Part shown: positions 7,039 to 16,039 of the stretch, in pieces
Layout of the letters: each line of letters begins with the position of its first letter
Position numbering within the stretch: position 1 is the first letter of the stretch
Assembly (NCBI GenBank): GCA_002490525.1
Contig: DKUE01000019.1
Location: 49,022 to 113,021, forward strand
Direction: 5' to 3'
Length of the DNA stretch: 64,000 bases
Source: Ruminococcaceae bacterium UBA7212
Lineage (GTDB): Bacteria; Bacillota; Clostridia; Oscillospirales; Acutalibacteraceae
Translations under genes and position numbers: made by a program
The notes under the pieces: generated by a model
What the model was told of the DNA's origin: nothing
What the model saw: only the letters and a program-made list of their open reading frames with translations
The model's database searches: none

Positions 7039-7884
7039 ATGGCTGTTTTGGAAATTGAGAAGCTTTGTAAGCGTTACGAAAAATTTGCTTTGCAAAATGT
7101 ATCGTTCCGTGTGGAAGAGGGGCATATTGTCGGCTTTATCGGCAGAAACGGCGCGGGCAAAACCACGGTGCTGAAAAGTCTTTTGCATTTTGTCATGCCC
7201 GACAGCGGTGAAGTCCGCTTTTTCGGGCAGGATTTTTCTGTGCACGAGCAGGCAGTCAAGCAAAAAATCGGATTCGTTTCGGGCGGCGTGCGGTTTTACC
7301 CGAAAAAGAAGCTACACACGATTGCCGAAGTGACAAGCCGATTTTATCCGAATTGGGATGACACGGCATTCAAAGCGTATTTACAGCGCTTTTCTTTAGA
7401 CCTTGAAAAAACGCCCGAAATGCTTTCTGAAGGCATGAAGGTGAAGTTTTCGCTGGCGCTTGCCTTATCACACCGTGCAGAACTGCTGATTTTGGATGAG
7501 CCGACCAGCGGACTCGATCCCGTTTCCCGCGCAGAACTGTTAGAGGAGTTCCTGAAACTGCAAAAAGAGGGCGTCAGCATTCTGTTTTCCACGCATATTA
7601 TTTCGGATTTGGAAAAATGTGCGGACGATATTGTCTATATCAGTAACGGTCGTATTCTAGCCGTTGCCCCGTTGCAGTCCTTTTTGGAAAGCTACCGCGC
7701 GGTATCCTTTGCCTCTGCGGCGGAAGTACAGCCCTTCAGAGGCTGCCTAATCGGTTTGACCGAAGAGAAACGCGGGTGCTCCGCGCTTCTGACCGATGCG
7801 GATGCACAACGTTTAAAAATCCCCGCCGCACCTGCGGATTTGGAACAGATTATGGTGCATTTAGAAAGGCAGGCGTGCGTATGA
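7039..7884 (+). CDS. ABC transporter ATP-binding protein
   Basis: This 281-residue ATPase has a Walker A motif GRNGAGKT at about 35-42, a Walker B motif LLILDEPTSGLDP and an H-loop histidine in STHIISD. The signature loop reads LSEGMK rather than LSGGQ, a variant common in this exporter class. The ATG at 7039 has GAGGAG about 11 bases upstream and was preferred to the GTG at 7030. The C-terminal 80 residues form a less conserved domain typical of YtrB/PmtC-like ATPases. It overlaps the AbrB reading context and its stop overlaps the permease ATG, so the three genes are coupled. Substrate unknown; peptide or lipid export is likely. Confidence 0.9.
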   Translation: MAVLEIEKLCKRYEKFALQNVSFRVEEGHIVGFIGRNGAGKTTVLKSLLHFVMPDSGEVRFFGQDFSVHEQAVKQKIGFVSGGVRFYPKKKLHTIAEVTSRFYPNWDDTAFKAYLQRFSLDLEKTPEMLSEGMKVKFSLALALSHRAELLILDEPTSGLDPVSRAELLEEFLKLQKEGVSILFSTHIISDLEKCADDIVYISNGRILAVAPLQSFLESYRAVSFASAAEVQPFRGCLIGLTEEKRGCSALLTDADAQRLKIPAAPADLEQIMVHLERQACV

Positions 7885-8528
7885 AAGCCTTGTTATATAA
7901 AGAATTTCGCTTGGTCACCCACCCAATGACCGTGCTGTTTTTGTTGCTGTCGGCGATGCTGTTGATTCCGAATTATCCCTTATATGTCACATTCTTTTAC
8001 TGCACGCTCGGCATCTTTTTCGCTTGCCTCGGCGGACGGGAAAACGGCGATGTGTTTTATTCCGTATTATTGCCTGTGCAAAAACGGGATTTGGTGCGTG
8101 CGAGAATTTTGTTTTCCGTCGTTTTTGAATCGGCACAGATGATTTTGGCAGTTTTATTTTCGCTTTTGCGCATACGCTTGCTCGGCGCGCAAAACGCCGC
8201 GGGCATGGACGCAAACCTTGCGCTGTTCGGATTTTCTATGCTTCTGCTCGGGATATTCAATTTGACTTTTTTTCCGATGTATTATAAAAATCCCGCAAAA
8301 GTCGGCAAGTCGTTTGCGGTCGCGTCTGTTCTGATGTTCGTCTGTATTTTGATTTTAGAGTCGTTTTGCTTTGTTCTGCCGATTTTTAAAGAAAATCTGG
8401 ATACACCTGACCCGCAGTTTCTTTCCGAAAAGTGTTTTGTGCTTTTGTTCGGCGTCATTTTTTATGTCGGTCTGACTTTTGCCGCCGACAAAATCGCCGA
8501 ACGGCGGTTTGCACAGTTGGATGTGTAA
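7881..8528 (+). CDS. ABC-2 type permease
   Basis: This 215-residue membrane protein has about six helices. The motif DVFYSVLLPVQKRDLVRARI after the second helix is typical of ABC-2 permeases of the PF13346 type. The start is the ATG at 7881, which overlaps the ATPase stop (ATGA). A longer frame from 7776 only reads through the end of the ATPase gene. It forms the membrane part of the AbrB-controlled exporter. A bidirectional terminator follows. Confidence 0.85.
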   Translation: MKALLYKEFRLVTHPMTVLFLLLSAMLLIPNYPLYVTFFYCTLGIFFACLGGRENGDVFYSVLLPVQKRDLVRARILFSVVFESAQMILAVLFSLLRIRLLGAQNAAGMDANLALFGFSMLLLGIFNLTFFPMYYKNPAKVGKSFAVASVLMFVCILILESFCFVLPIFKENLDTPDPQFLSEKCFVLLFGVIFYVGLTFAADKIAERRFAQLDV

Positions 8529-8554
8529 TTTCCAAGCCTTCTTCGCATATATAA

Positions 8555-8586
8555 AGAAAAGCAGAGCGTTGCATGCTCTGCTTTTT
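8555..8586. terminator. Bidirectional terminator
   Basis: GCAGAGC and GCTCTGC flank a 7-base loop, with an A-run before and T-run after. It separates the convergent permease and lipoprotein genes. Confidence 0.85.
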
Positions 8587-8591
8587 GTGTA

Positions 8592-9056
8592 TTATGTTTC
8601 CGTTGGGGCGTTGGGGGTATCCGACGGCTCGGGCTCGGGCGGCGTGGGAGTCGGTTCGTTTTCATCGGGATTTTCAGGTGTGCTTGCATTCCCTTCGTCA
8701 GGATTCTCCGCGTTCTGCGGCGGATTTTGCACATCCCCTCCGTTCGGTTGATTTCCGCTGTCATCCGTATCGCCGTTTTCGGGCGCGTCCGCATTTTGTC
8801 CGCCACCCGGATTGCTCGGCGGACGGCGCGTCTGCGATGACGTTCTGCGTGCAGGGGCGGCAGTTTCCGTCGGCGGCTGTGCCGTGGTTTCCGTTTCGGG
8901 TTCTGTCGTTACGGGCAGGGCGGCGACAGCTTCGGTTGCCGATTCCGTGCCGGCTGCTGTCACGTCAATTTTTTCAAAAGTGCGCCGCTGTCCGCATGCC
9001 GAAAGGCAAAGCAGAGCGGTAAAAATACAAATAAGAAGTAAAAGCTTCTTGTACAT
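8592..9056 (-). CDS. Low-complexity lipoprotein
   Basis: This 154-residue protein has a lipoprotein signal peptide with lipobox LSAC (Cys21). The mature part has almost no hydrophobic core: it is rich in Thr, Glu and Pro, then Asn, Gly, Asp and Pro. It is probably an extended, disordered surface stalk or wall-spanning linker without a catalytic domain. No family is recognised. A strong promoter and AAGGGGA site suggest real expression. Confidence 0.75.
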   Translation of the reverse strand: MYKKLLLLICIFTALLCLSACGQRRTFEKIDVTAAGTESATEAVAALPVTTEPETETTAQPPTETAAPARRTSSQTRRPPSNPGGGQNADAPENGDTDDSGNQPNGGDVQNPPQNAENPDEGNASTPENPDENEPTPTPPEPEPSDTPNAPTET

Positions 9057-9079
9057 ACAAAATCTCCCCTTAGTTATTT

Positions 9080-9108
9080 ATTCTAAAGCAGCTGGAAAAA
9101 TTTGTCAA
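9080..9108 (-). promoter_or_regulatory. Promoter of the low-complexity lipoprotein
   Basis: On the minus strand a perfect TTGACA (9108-9103), a 17-base spacer and TAGAAT (9085-9080) lie 23 bases before the start codon. Confidence 0.8.
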
Positions 9109-9178
9109 TTCTCTTATTGGCAATTTTTAGCGGGTTTATACAGTTCCTGCGGCTTTTTCGTTTAAATTTCCCTTTTGT

Positions 9179-9195
9179 CGGCAATACTATTGCCG
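9179..9195. promoter_or_regulatory. CGGCAAT inverted repeat before the nucleotidyltransferase
   Basis: CGGCAAT and ATTGCCG form a perfect 7-bp inverted repeat with a 3-base loop. It lies 24 bases before the start codon at 9220, so it could be an operator or a small leader hairpin. No clear sigma-A promoter with standard spacing was found for this gene. Confidence 0.3.
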
Positions 9196-9219
9196 ATATT
9201 TATTGTTAGGGGGATTTTT

Positions 9220-11520
9220 ATGAAAGCCGTTATTTTGGCGGGTGGGTTCGGCACAAGGCTGCGCCCGCTGACCTGCACTGTACCCAAACCGATGGCAAAG
9301 CTTTTGGGAAGACCTGTGCTCTCATATATTTTAGAGCTTCTAAAGGTGCACGGCGCCACGGACGTTACACTGACAACCGCCTATATGCCTGAAACCATTG
9401 CAGAGTACATTCGGGAATATCCCGCACAGCATATGCATTTGCGCTGCGTAGAGGAAACGCAGCCGCTTGGCACGGCGGGGAGCGTAAAAGCCGCACTGGG
9501 TGACGAAAAAGAACCTATTTTAATTGTCAGCGGCGATGGACTGTGTGATTTTAATTTGACAGAAATTCTCGATTTCCACCGTGAAAAAGGGGCGTCGGTT
9601 ACCATTGTGACCACAAAAGTACAGGATCCGCGCGAATACGGTTTGGTGCATACGGATGCGGACAGCGCGGTGACGGGATTTTGTGAAAAGCCCGATTGGA
9701 ACGGCATAGCTACAAACTGTGCCAATACGGGCATATATGTTATAGAGCCCGAAATTCTCACTTATATTCCGGAGAAGCAAAGTTTTGATTTTTCAAAGGA
9801 TTTGTTTCCAATGCTTTTGCAGAAAAAATTACCGATTTACGGTTTTTGTGCAAAAGGGTATTGGTGCGATATCGGCGACCTGACCGCCTACCGAACCTGC
9901 CAGGCGGATATGCTTGCAGGCAAGGTGCATTTCACTTTACCGTCAGTGGCGAGCGGCGTGTATACGGAGGGAGATTTGCCGGACGGAAAATATCAAATTG
10001 TGCCGCCCGTTTGTATCGGTAAAGACTGTGTTATCGGTGCGGGCGCGGTAATCGGCCCGAATACCGTCCTCGGTGATGGCAGTTATGTCGGCAAAGGCGC
10101 AAAAATTTCCGAAAGCATAGTATTGCAAAATGCCGCGATATATGATTATGCGGTTGTGAATCAGGCGGTCATTTGTGAAAATACGGTTTTGAAATACGGT
10201 GCGCAGGTGTTTGAGGAAAGTGCCGTTGGTGCAGACAGCGTAGTCGGCAGTCACGCTTGTGTCGGTCCGCAGGTTTCGGTTTGGCCGAAAAAATATATCG
10301 AAAACGGCGCCTGTGTTTCGGGAAATCTGAAATACGGCGTACCGAAAGCTGAATTATTTGCGGATAACGGTATTTTCGGACTTTCCGGTGTGGAACTGGA
10401 CCCGATTCGGCTGGCACTGCTCGGCCGCAGTATTGCTTCGAGTGTATTCGGAAAAAAAGTCGGTATTGCCGTCGGCAGTGCGGGTTGCGGACGGGCGGCA
10501 TATCATATTTTAGCAGGCGCTATGGCGGTGCAGGGCAGCAGTGTTTGGAATTTCGGGGAATGTTTTTTGCCGCAGCTGTATTTTTACACAGCGTTTTGCT
10601 CTTTGCAAAGCGGCATCTATATTTCCGAACGCGGCGGAAAACTGCATCTGCATCTGTTTTGTGCGGGCGGATTGCCGCTGCCGCGTAGTATACAGCGTGA
10701 AATTGAGTCCCGATTTCACCGCGGAGATTTTCATCGGATTTCACCTGATGGTGCGAAAGAAATCTCCGATATGGAAAGTCTGGAATCTATGTATCTGCGC
10801 GAATTGGTCCGTGAAGCGGGCACCTCTTTAAAGGGGCAGTCTGTTTGTATACGGTGCTCGAATGAAAAAATCAGTATGCTGTTAGAGGATTGTCTTTATC
10901 GGCTGGAGGCGCAAGACGGCGATGACATTACACTGAAAATCAATTATAACGGTACGCAGGTTTCTGCCTTCCATCGGGAATGCGGATGGATTCCGCATGA
11001 TAAGCTGCTGGCAATTTGCTGTCAGGCGGAATTTGCAGACGGGCGTGATGTAGCCGTCGCATTTGATGCACCGTATGTACTCAGCAATATGGCGGCGGCG
11101 CAAGGACGGCGCGCAATTCGATATTTGCGCACACCTGCGGATGACAGTGACCGCGACGCCCGTGCTTTGGCGCTTGAACAGCTGTATGTCCGTGACGCGC
11201 TGTTTTTGAGTATTCGTCTGTTGGGGCTGCTGCAGCGCAGCGGTAAAACTTTGCCGGCACTTTTAGAAGGTGTGCCGCAGTTTTTTGTGCGCCGCCGCAC
11301 CGTGCCCATTAGCTTTTCGCCGACAGAGCTTTTATCCGTACTGCATTCGCCGAAAGCGATACCCCAAAAGGAGGGGGTTCTGCTGGAAACCGACAACGGA
11401 CGTGTGTTGCTGATACCGCAGAAATCCGGCAGAAAATTACAGATTTTCGCTGAGTCGGCAAGCTATGAAACTGCCTGTGAGCTTTGCGGAGAGGTTGAAG
11501 AAAAGCTTCGGGGGCATTGA
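9220..11520 (+). CDS. Sugar-1-phosphate nucleotidyltransferase with degenerate mutase domain
   Basis: This 766-residue fusion has three parts. Residues 1-230 are a nucleotidyltransferase with an intact LAGGFGTRLRPLT loop, PKP and a GDG metal site. Residues about 250-360 are a left-handed beta-helix (IGKDCVIGAGAVIGPNTVLG). Residues about 380-766 follow the layout of phosphomannomutase/phosphoglucomutase. In the last part the phosphoserine loop TASHNP is replaced by YISERGG and the DPDADR metal loop by FDAPY, so mutase activity seems lost. Fused enzymes of this layout make GDP-mannose or NDP-glucose in some Firmicutes and cyanobacteria; the sugar is not certain. The ATG at 9220 has GGGGGA upstream. 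Confidence 0.82.
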   Translation: MKAVILAGGFGTRLRPLTCTVPKPMAKLLGRPVLSYILELLKVHGATDVTLTTAYMPETIAEYIREYPAQHMHLRCVEETQPLGTAGSVKAALGDEKEPILIVSGDGLCDFNLTEILDFHREKGASVTIVTTKVQDPREYGLVHTDADSAVTGFCEKPDWNGIATNCANTGIYVIEPEILTYIPEKQSFDFSKDLFPMLLQKKLPIYGFCAKGYWCDIGDLTAYRTCQADMLAGKVHFTLPSVASGVYTEGDLPDGKYQIVPPVCIGKDCVIGAGAVIGPNTVLGDGSYVGKGAKISESIVLQNAAIYDYAVVNQAVICENTVLKYGAQVFEESAVGADSVVGSHACVGPQVSVWPKKYIENGACVSGNLKYGVPKAELFADNGIFGLSGVELDPIRLALLGRSIASSVFGKKVGIAVGSAGCGRAAYHILAGAMAVQGSSVWNFGECFLPQLYFYTAFCSLQSGIYISERGGKLHLHLFCAGGLPLPRSIQREIESRFHRGDFHRISPDGAKEISDMESLESMYLRELVREAGTSLKGQSVCIRCSNEKISMLLEDCLYRLEAQDGDDITLKINYNGTQVSAFHRECGWIPHDKLLAICCQAEFADGRDVAVAFDAPYVLSNMAAAQGRRAIRYLRTPADDSDRDARALALEQLYVRDALFLSIRLLGLLQRSGKTLPALLEGVPQFFVRRRTVPISFSPTELLSVLHSPKAIPQKEGVLLETDNGRVLLIPQKSGRKLQIFAESASYETACELCGEVEEKLRGH

Positions 11521-11545
11521 CACAAGTCCGTTTTAATAGTATTAT
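11517..11545 (+). promoter_or_regulatory. Promoter of the rnj-gdpP-rplI-dnaB operon
   Basis: A perfect TTGACA (11517-11522) overlaps the TGA of the preceding gene. A 17-base spacer and TATTAT (11540-11545) follow, about 100 bases before the RNase J start. Confidence 0.8.
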
Positions 11546-11580
11546 ATTAGAATCTATCTGTATGTCTTTCGATATTCAAC

Positions 11581-11612
11581 CTGCCTTTTGTGCTTTGAGG
11601 GCAGGTTCTACA
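11581..11612 (+). promoter_or_regulatory. Leader hairpin upstream of RNase J
   Basis: AACCTGCC and GGCAGGTT pair around a 14-base loop within the predicted 5' untranslated region, ending 33 bases before the ATG. No U-run follows, so it is not a clear terminator. It may protect or expose the 5' end of the message. Confidence 0.4.
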
Positions 11613-11644
11613 TAATAAATTCAATTTAATTAAGGAGAACTTAA

Positions 11645-13570
11645 ATGGCAAATCAAAACAAAGAAATGCCGCGTAAGTCCGCCCCGAAAAGCAGTGCGAA
11701 ATCACGCACAAACGGTGGAGCGGGCAATGGTAAAGCTATGCCTAAATCCAATACGCAGCAAAAAAAACAGAACGGGAAAAAGGCGCTGATGCAGGGCTTG
11801 AGCAATTCCCCCGAAGGGATGCAGCAGAAAAAATATTACAGTGCGCTGAAAAATACGCAGAAACCGACAAGCAAACGGCAGCCGTCACAAAAAGGCAAAC
11901 GCAAAAAGCCGAATGTACCGCTGAAAATTGCATTTTTGGGCGGACTGAACGAAGTCGGTAAAAACATGACCTTGTATGAATGCAACGGAGATATGCTGCT
12001 TGTGGACTGCGGTCTTGCATTTCCCGACCCCGAAATGCTCGGCGTTGACCTTGTGATTCCCGATTTTACCTATGTCCTCCAGAATGCCGATAAAATCAAA
12101 GGTATTTTAATTACCCACGGCCACGAAGACCATATCGGCGGCTTGGCGTTTTTGCTGAAGTCTTTAAATATTCCCGTTTATTCCACCAGACTCACCATCG
12201 GCTTGATTGAGGGAAAACTGCGTGAGCATAAAATTTTGGATAAGTGTAAGCTCAATGTGATAAAACCGGGCGATAAAGTCAAGCTCGGCTGCTTTGAAAC
12301 AGAGTTTATTCACGTCAATCACTCTATTCCCGATGCGGTGGCGCTGGCGATAAATACGCCTGCAGGGCTGGTTGTGCAGACGGGCGATTTTAAAATCGAT
12401 ACCACGCCGATTGACGGCGGTGTGATTGACTTAGCACGTCTGGCGGCACTCGGCGAGCAGGGGGTGCTGTGCCTTTTGTCGGATTCGACCAATGCCGTCA
12501 AACCCGGCTTTACGGAAAGCGAACGGAAGGTGGGCGCGACCTTTGACCTGCAATTCCGCAAGGCGGGCAGCCGCCGTTTAATCGTCGCAACATTTGCGTC
12601 CAATATTCACCGTGTTCAGCAGATTATTGATGTTGCGGAGTCACTTGGGCGCAAGGTGGCGCTTTCGGGCAGAAGCTTGGAGAATGTTGTTTCTATCGCG
12701 GCGGAGCTTGGTTATATCCGCGTACCCGAAGGCATTTTGATCGGTATTGACAGTATCAACCGTTATCCCCCCGAAAAGCTGGTGGTGATTACCACGGGCA
12801 GTCAGGGCGAACCGATGTCGGCACTGTACCGTATGGCGTTTTCAGAGCACCGCCGTGTAGAAATCGGTCCGAATGATTATGTCATTATTTCCGCAACCCC
12901 CATTCCCGGCAATGAAAAAATGGTAGGCAAGGTTGTTGACGAGCTGTTAAAGCAGGGGGCGGAGGTCGTGCATGAAAAAATGTACGATGTGCATGTGTCT
13001 GGGCACGCCTGTCAGGAAGAGTTAAAAATTATGATGAGCCTCGTGAAGCCGAAGTATTTTCTCCCTGTGCACGGCGAGCAAAAGCATCTGCAAAAGCATG
13101 CGGCGCTGGCGCGGACTATGGGGATTCCCGAGGGCAATATCCTGTTGGCGGACAACGGCAAAGAGGTGGAAATCACCAATGAACGCATCCGTATTTCAGG
13201 CGAAGTGCCCGCGGGTATGGTTTTTGTGGACGGCAGCGGCGTCGGTGACGTCGGCTCCGTTGTTTTGCGGGACAGAAAGCGTCTTGCAGAGGACGGTATC
13301 ATTATCATCGGCGTTACGATAGAAAAAGAGACGGGAACAGTTGTCTCGGGGCCCGATGTGGTAACGCGCGGTTTCGTGTATGTTCGCGAGTCCGAACAGC
13401 TTATGGAGGACTCCCGCAGGCTTTGCGAAAGTGTACTGTCGGACTGTATGTATGAGCATGTGCATGATTTCGGTACGATACGCAACCGGATTCGGGATGA
13501 AATATCCCATCTAACCTATAACAGAACCAAGCGCAATCCAATGGTACTGCCGATTATTATGGAGGTGTAA
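11645..13570 (+). CDS. rnj: Ribonuclease J
   Basis: This 641-residue metallo-beta-lactamase/beta-CASP nuclease degrades and processes mRNA by endonuclease and 5'-3' exonuclease action. The zinc motif HGHEDH is at 158-163, followed by the beta-CASP domain and a late SGHA histidine. The C-terminal part is the usual RNase J dimerisation domain. The N-terminal ~95 residues are an extra Lys/Gln/Ser-rich basic tail ahead of the catalytic fold, likely an RNA-binding extension. AAGGAG precedes the ATG. It heads the operon, and its last codons contain the ribosome site of gdpP. Confidence 0.95.
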   Translation: MANQNKEMPRKSAPKSSAKSRTNGGAGNGKAMPKSNTQQKKQNGKKALMQGLSNSPEGMQQKKYYSALKNTQKPTSKRQPSQKGKRKKPNVPLKIAFLGGLNEVGKNMTLYECNGDMLLVDCGLAFPDPEMLGVDLVIPDFTYVLQNADKIKGILITHGHEDHIGGLAFLLKSLNIPVYSTRLTIGLIEGKLREHKILDKCKLNVIKPGDKVKLGCFETEFIHVNHSIPDAVALAINTPAGLVVQTGDFKIDTTPIDGGVIDLARLAALGEQGVLCLLSDSTNAVKPGFTESERKVGATFDLQFRKAGSRRLIVATFASNIHRVQQIIDVAESLGRKVALSGRSLENVVSIAAELGYIRVPEGILIGIDSINRYPPEKLVVITTGSQGEPMSALYRMAFSEHRRVEIGPNDYVIISATPIPGNEKMVGKVVDELLKQGAEVVHEKMYDVHVSGHACQEELKIMMSLVKPKYFLPVHGEQKHLQKHAALARTMGIPEGNILLADNGKEVEITNERIRISGEVPAGMVFVDGSGVGDVGSVVLRDRKRLAEDGIIIIGVTIEKETGTVVSGPDVVTRGFVYVRESEQLMEDSRRLCESVLSDCMYEHVHDFGTIRNRIRDEISHLTYNRTKRNPMVLPIIMEV

Positions 13571-13573
13571 GCC

Positions 13574-15541
13574 TTGAATTTGAAGCCGTTGATTCGCACA
13601 TATCCGCTAACGTTTCTGACCCTGCTGTTTACAGGCATAGTCTGTGCTGTGACTGCGGTTTGGAATCCTTTTGCGGCACTTGCAGAGGTGTGCGTTTGGC
13701 TGCTTCTGGCGGCGGCTGCCGTATTCAAAGCGAATCACGATTATAAGGTGGTTCGCAATACGGTCCGCGCCTTAAGTCACGGTCTTACGGCGGAAGAGAA
13801 TTCTGCTTTAAATAATTTTCCGCTGTCAGTCGCTGTATTTGACAGTGCCGACCGCATCGTTTGGTATAATCAAAAATTTCAAAACGAACTGCTTTCTCTG
13901 CTGTCCCTGCAAAACGGCAGTATCTGCCAGTTTACGGGCGGTAAGGGCCTTCGGGAAATTCGGGAGCAGACTGTATTTCCCGCAACGGTCGGCGACAAAG
14001 AATTCACTGTATATTTCAGTCATATTGACTGTTCGGGAAAACAGTCCTATGTGCTGATTTTTGCAGAGGACACAGAACTGAAAAAAACGGCAAAAGCCTA
14101 TGCGCAGTCCAAACCTGTGGTCGCCATAGTTGCAACCGACAGTGCAGATGAAATCTACCGTTCTTATAAAGAAAGCGAATATGCCGAGATTATCAGTGAC
14201 ATCGGGCGGATTACGGAAAATTGGTTTTCCGAGTACAACTGTGTGTTCCGCACGCTTTCCAGTGGCAGAGCAATTGCGGTAATGCGTGAAGCAGAACTGC
14301 AAAAAATGATTGCGAAGAAATTTAATGTGATGGAACAGGTGCGTTCGTATACATATCACGGCGCACCCGTCGGCATTACATTGTCCGTCGGTATCGGACG
14401 CGGTGAATCATTGGGCGATGCGGAAAGTGAAGCGCGACAGGCTTTGGATATGGCGCTCGGGCGCGGCGGCGACCAGACTGCCATGAAAAATGCGGATGAT
14501 ACCTACCGATTTTTCGGCGGCGTTTCCAAAGGCGTCGAAAAACGGACAAAAGTCCGTACGCGTGTGGTTGCGTCTGCAATTGCCGAGCTTATTCGCGGTT
14601 GTGACAATGTGCTGGTTATGGGGCATAAATTCTCTGATTTGGACTGCATAGGCGCGGCAGTCGGTGTTTGTGCGGCGGCAAGTGCCTTCGGTAAATCGGC
14701 AAAAATCGTGACATATGAAAAGGCGAGTCTTGCAACGCCGCTGATTGAGTATATGAAAGCACAGTCGGAGGCGGATTTATTTGTGCATCCGGATATTGCA
14801 CGGCATACCGTAACAGAAAAGACACTTCTGTTTGTCGTGGATACGCATAAGGCGGATTTTACGGAAGAACCTGAAATTTACGAAAAAGCACCATCCGTGA
14901 TTGTGATAGACCATCACAGAAAAACGGTGGATTATATTCAGGATACTGTTATTTTTTACCATGAGCCGCATGCCTCTTCCGCCTGTGAAATGGTGACGGA
15001 GCTTTTGCAGTATATGCAAAGAAAGCCGATTATCGGTGCAATGCAGGCAAATGCGTTACTGGCGGGTATTATGCTGGACACAAAGGAATTCGCACTGCGT
15101 ACGGGTGTGCGTACGTTTGAGGCGGCGGCATATTTACGTGCGCGCGGGGCAGATACCGTAACGGTCAAAGGCTTTTTCAACAGCAGCATGGAAAATAAAA
15201 AACTGCGCGGGCAGGTCGTTTTAAACGCACAGAGCTACCGGAACTGCGCGGTATCCGTAGCAGATGTCAAAACGAAGGATATCCGTATTGTTTCCGCGCA
15301 GGCGGCAGATGAGCTTTTAACCGTCAGCGATGTGGCGGCGTCCTTTGTGTTGTTTGAGACGGGCTCCACTGCCAATATTTCCGCACGCTCCATGGGCAAA
15401 GTCAATGTGCAGCTGATTATGGAAGCACTCGGCGGCGGCGGGCACCAAACGATGGCGGCGGTGCAGCTGCCCGATACGGAATTGTCTTCGGCAGAGCAGA
15501 TGCTTAAAAATGCCATCGACAATTATTATGAAAATCAATAA
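13574..15541 (+). CDS. gdpP: GdpP-type cyclic-di-AMP phosphodiesterase
   Basis: This 655-residue protein has two N-terminal membrane helices (about 8-55), a PAS-like segment, a degenerate GGDEF domain around 170-310, and the catalytic DHH-DHHA1 pair from about 340. The DHH triad is at 446-448 and the DHHA1 motif GGGGHQ is near the end. It hydrolyses c-di-AMP to pApA, setting potassium and wall homeostasis. Translation starts at a TTG at 13574, backed by GGAGG that overlaps the RNase J stop region. The gdpP-rplI-dnaB order is classical for Firmicutes. Confidence 0.93.
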   Translation: MNLKPLIRTYPLTFLTLLFTGIVCAVTAVWNPFAALAEVCVWLLLAAAAVFKANHDYKVVRNTVRALSHGLTAEENSALNNFPLSVAVFDSADRIVWYNQKFQNELLSLLSLQNGSICQFTGGKGLREIREQTVFPATVGDKEFTVYFSHIDCSGKQSYVLIFAEDTELKKTAKAYAQSKPVVAIVATDSADEIYRSYKESEYAEIISDIGRITENWFSEYNCVFRTLSSGRAIAVMREAELQKMIAKKFNVMEQVRSYTYHGAPVGITLSVGIGRGESLGDAESEARQALDMALGRGGDQTAMKNADDTYRFFGGVSKGVEKRTKVRTRVVASAIAELIRGCDNVLVMGHKFSDLDCIGAAVGVCAAASAFGKSAKIVTYEKASLATPLIEYMKAQSEADLFVHPDIARHTVTEKTLLFVVDTHKADFTEEPEIYEKAPSVIVIDHHRKTVDYIQDTVIFYHEPHASSACEMVTELLQYMQRKPIIGAMQANALLAGIMLDTKEFALRTGVRTFEAAAYLRARGADTVTVKGFFNSSMENKKLRGQVVLNAQSYRNCAVSVADVKTKDIRIVSAQAADELLTVSDVAASFVLFETGSTANISARSMGKVNVQLIMEALGGGGHQTMAAVQLPDTELSSAEQMLKNAIDNYYENQ

Positions 15542-15568
15542 ACCGACTTTTTAAACGGAGGTTATACT

Positions 15569-16009
15569 ATGGAAGTTATTTTGAAAAAGGATGTCAAAGG
15601 TCTCGGCAAGGCGGGCGATAAAGTGAAAGCCTCTGACGGCTACGCGCGCAATTTTTTGTTCCCGAAAGGACTTGCGGTTGAAGCAAATGCACAGACCTTA
15701 ACTGAGTACAAAAACAGCGAGGCGTCTAAACAGCATAAAATTGACGTTGATATTGCCAATGCGAAGGATGCACAGCAAAAGCTTCAGGGCAAAACCGTCC
15801 GCCTGCATGCTAAAGCGGGGCAGAACGGCAGACTGTTCGGTTCGGTTACGGCAAAGGATGTTGCCGAGGCGATTACAAAACAGTTAGGTGTTGCGGTAGA
15901 TAAGCGTAAGCTGTCTGTTGCCGACATTAAGAATTTCGGCACATATTCTGCGGAAATTAAGCTGTATACAGGGATTTCCGCCACGCTTACCGTTGAGGTC
16001 AGCGAATAA
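15569..16009 (+). CDS. rplI: 50S ribosomal protein L9
   Basis: This 146-residue protein has the L9 signature: an N-terminal RNA-binding domain with GLGKAGDKVKASDGYARNFL, a connecting helix, and a C-terminal domain starting near residue 75 (LHAKAGQNGRLFGSVT). It binds 23S rRNA at the base of the L1 stalk. AACGGAGG lies upstream of the ATG. It sits between gdpP and dnaB as in most Firmicutes. Confidence 0.97.
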   Translation: MEVILKKDVKGLGKAGDKVKASDGYARNFLFPKGLAVEANAQTLTEYKNSEASKQHKIDVDIANAKDAQQKLQGKTVRLHAKAGQNGRLFGSVTAKDVAEAITKQLGVAVDKRKLSVADIKNFGTYSAEIKLYTGISATLTVEVSE

Positions 16010-16039
16010 TCATTCCGAACAAAAGTTAGGAGAGTCTGT

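Noticed and set aside
6800..8528. AbrB-ABC operon as a bacteriocin immunity system
   Set aside because: No bacteriocin precursor or modifying enzyme is near, so only an exporter can be claimed.
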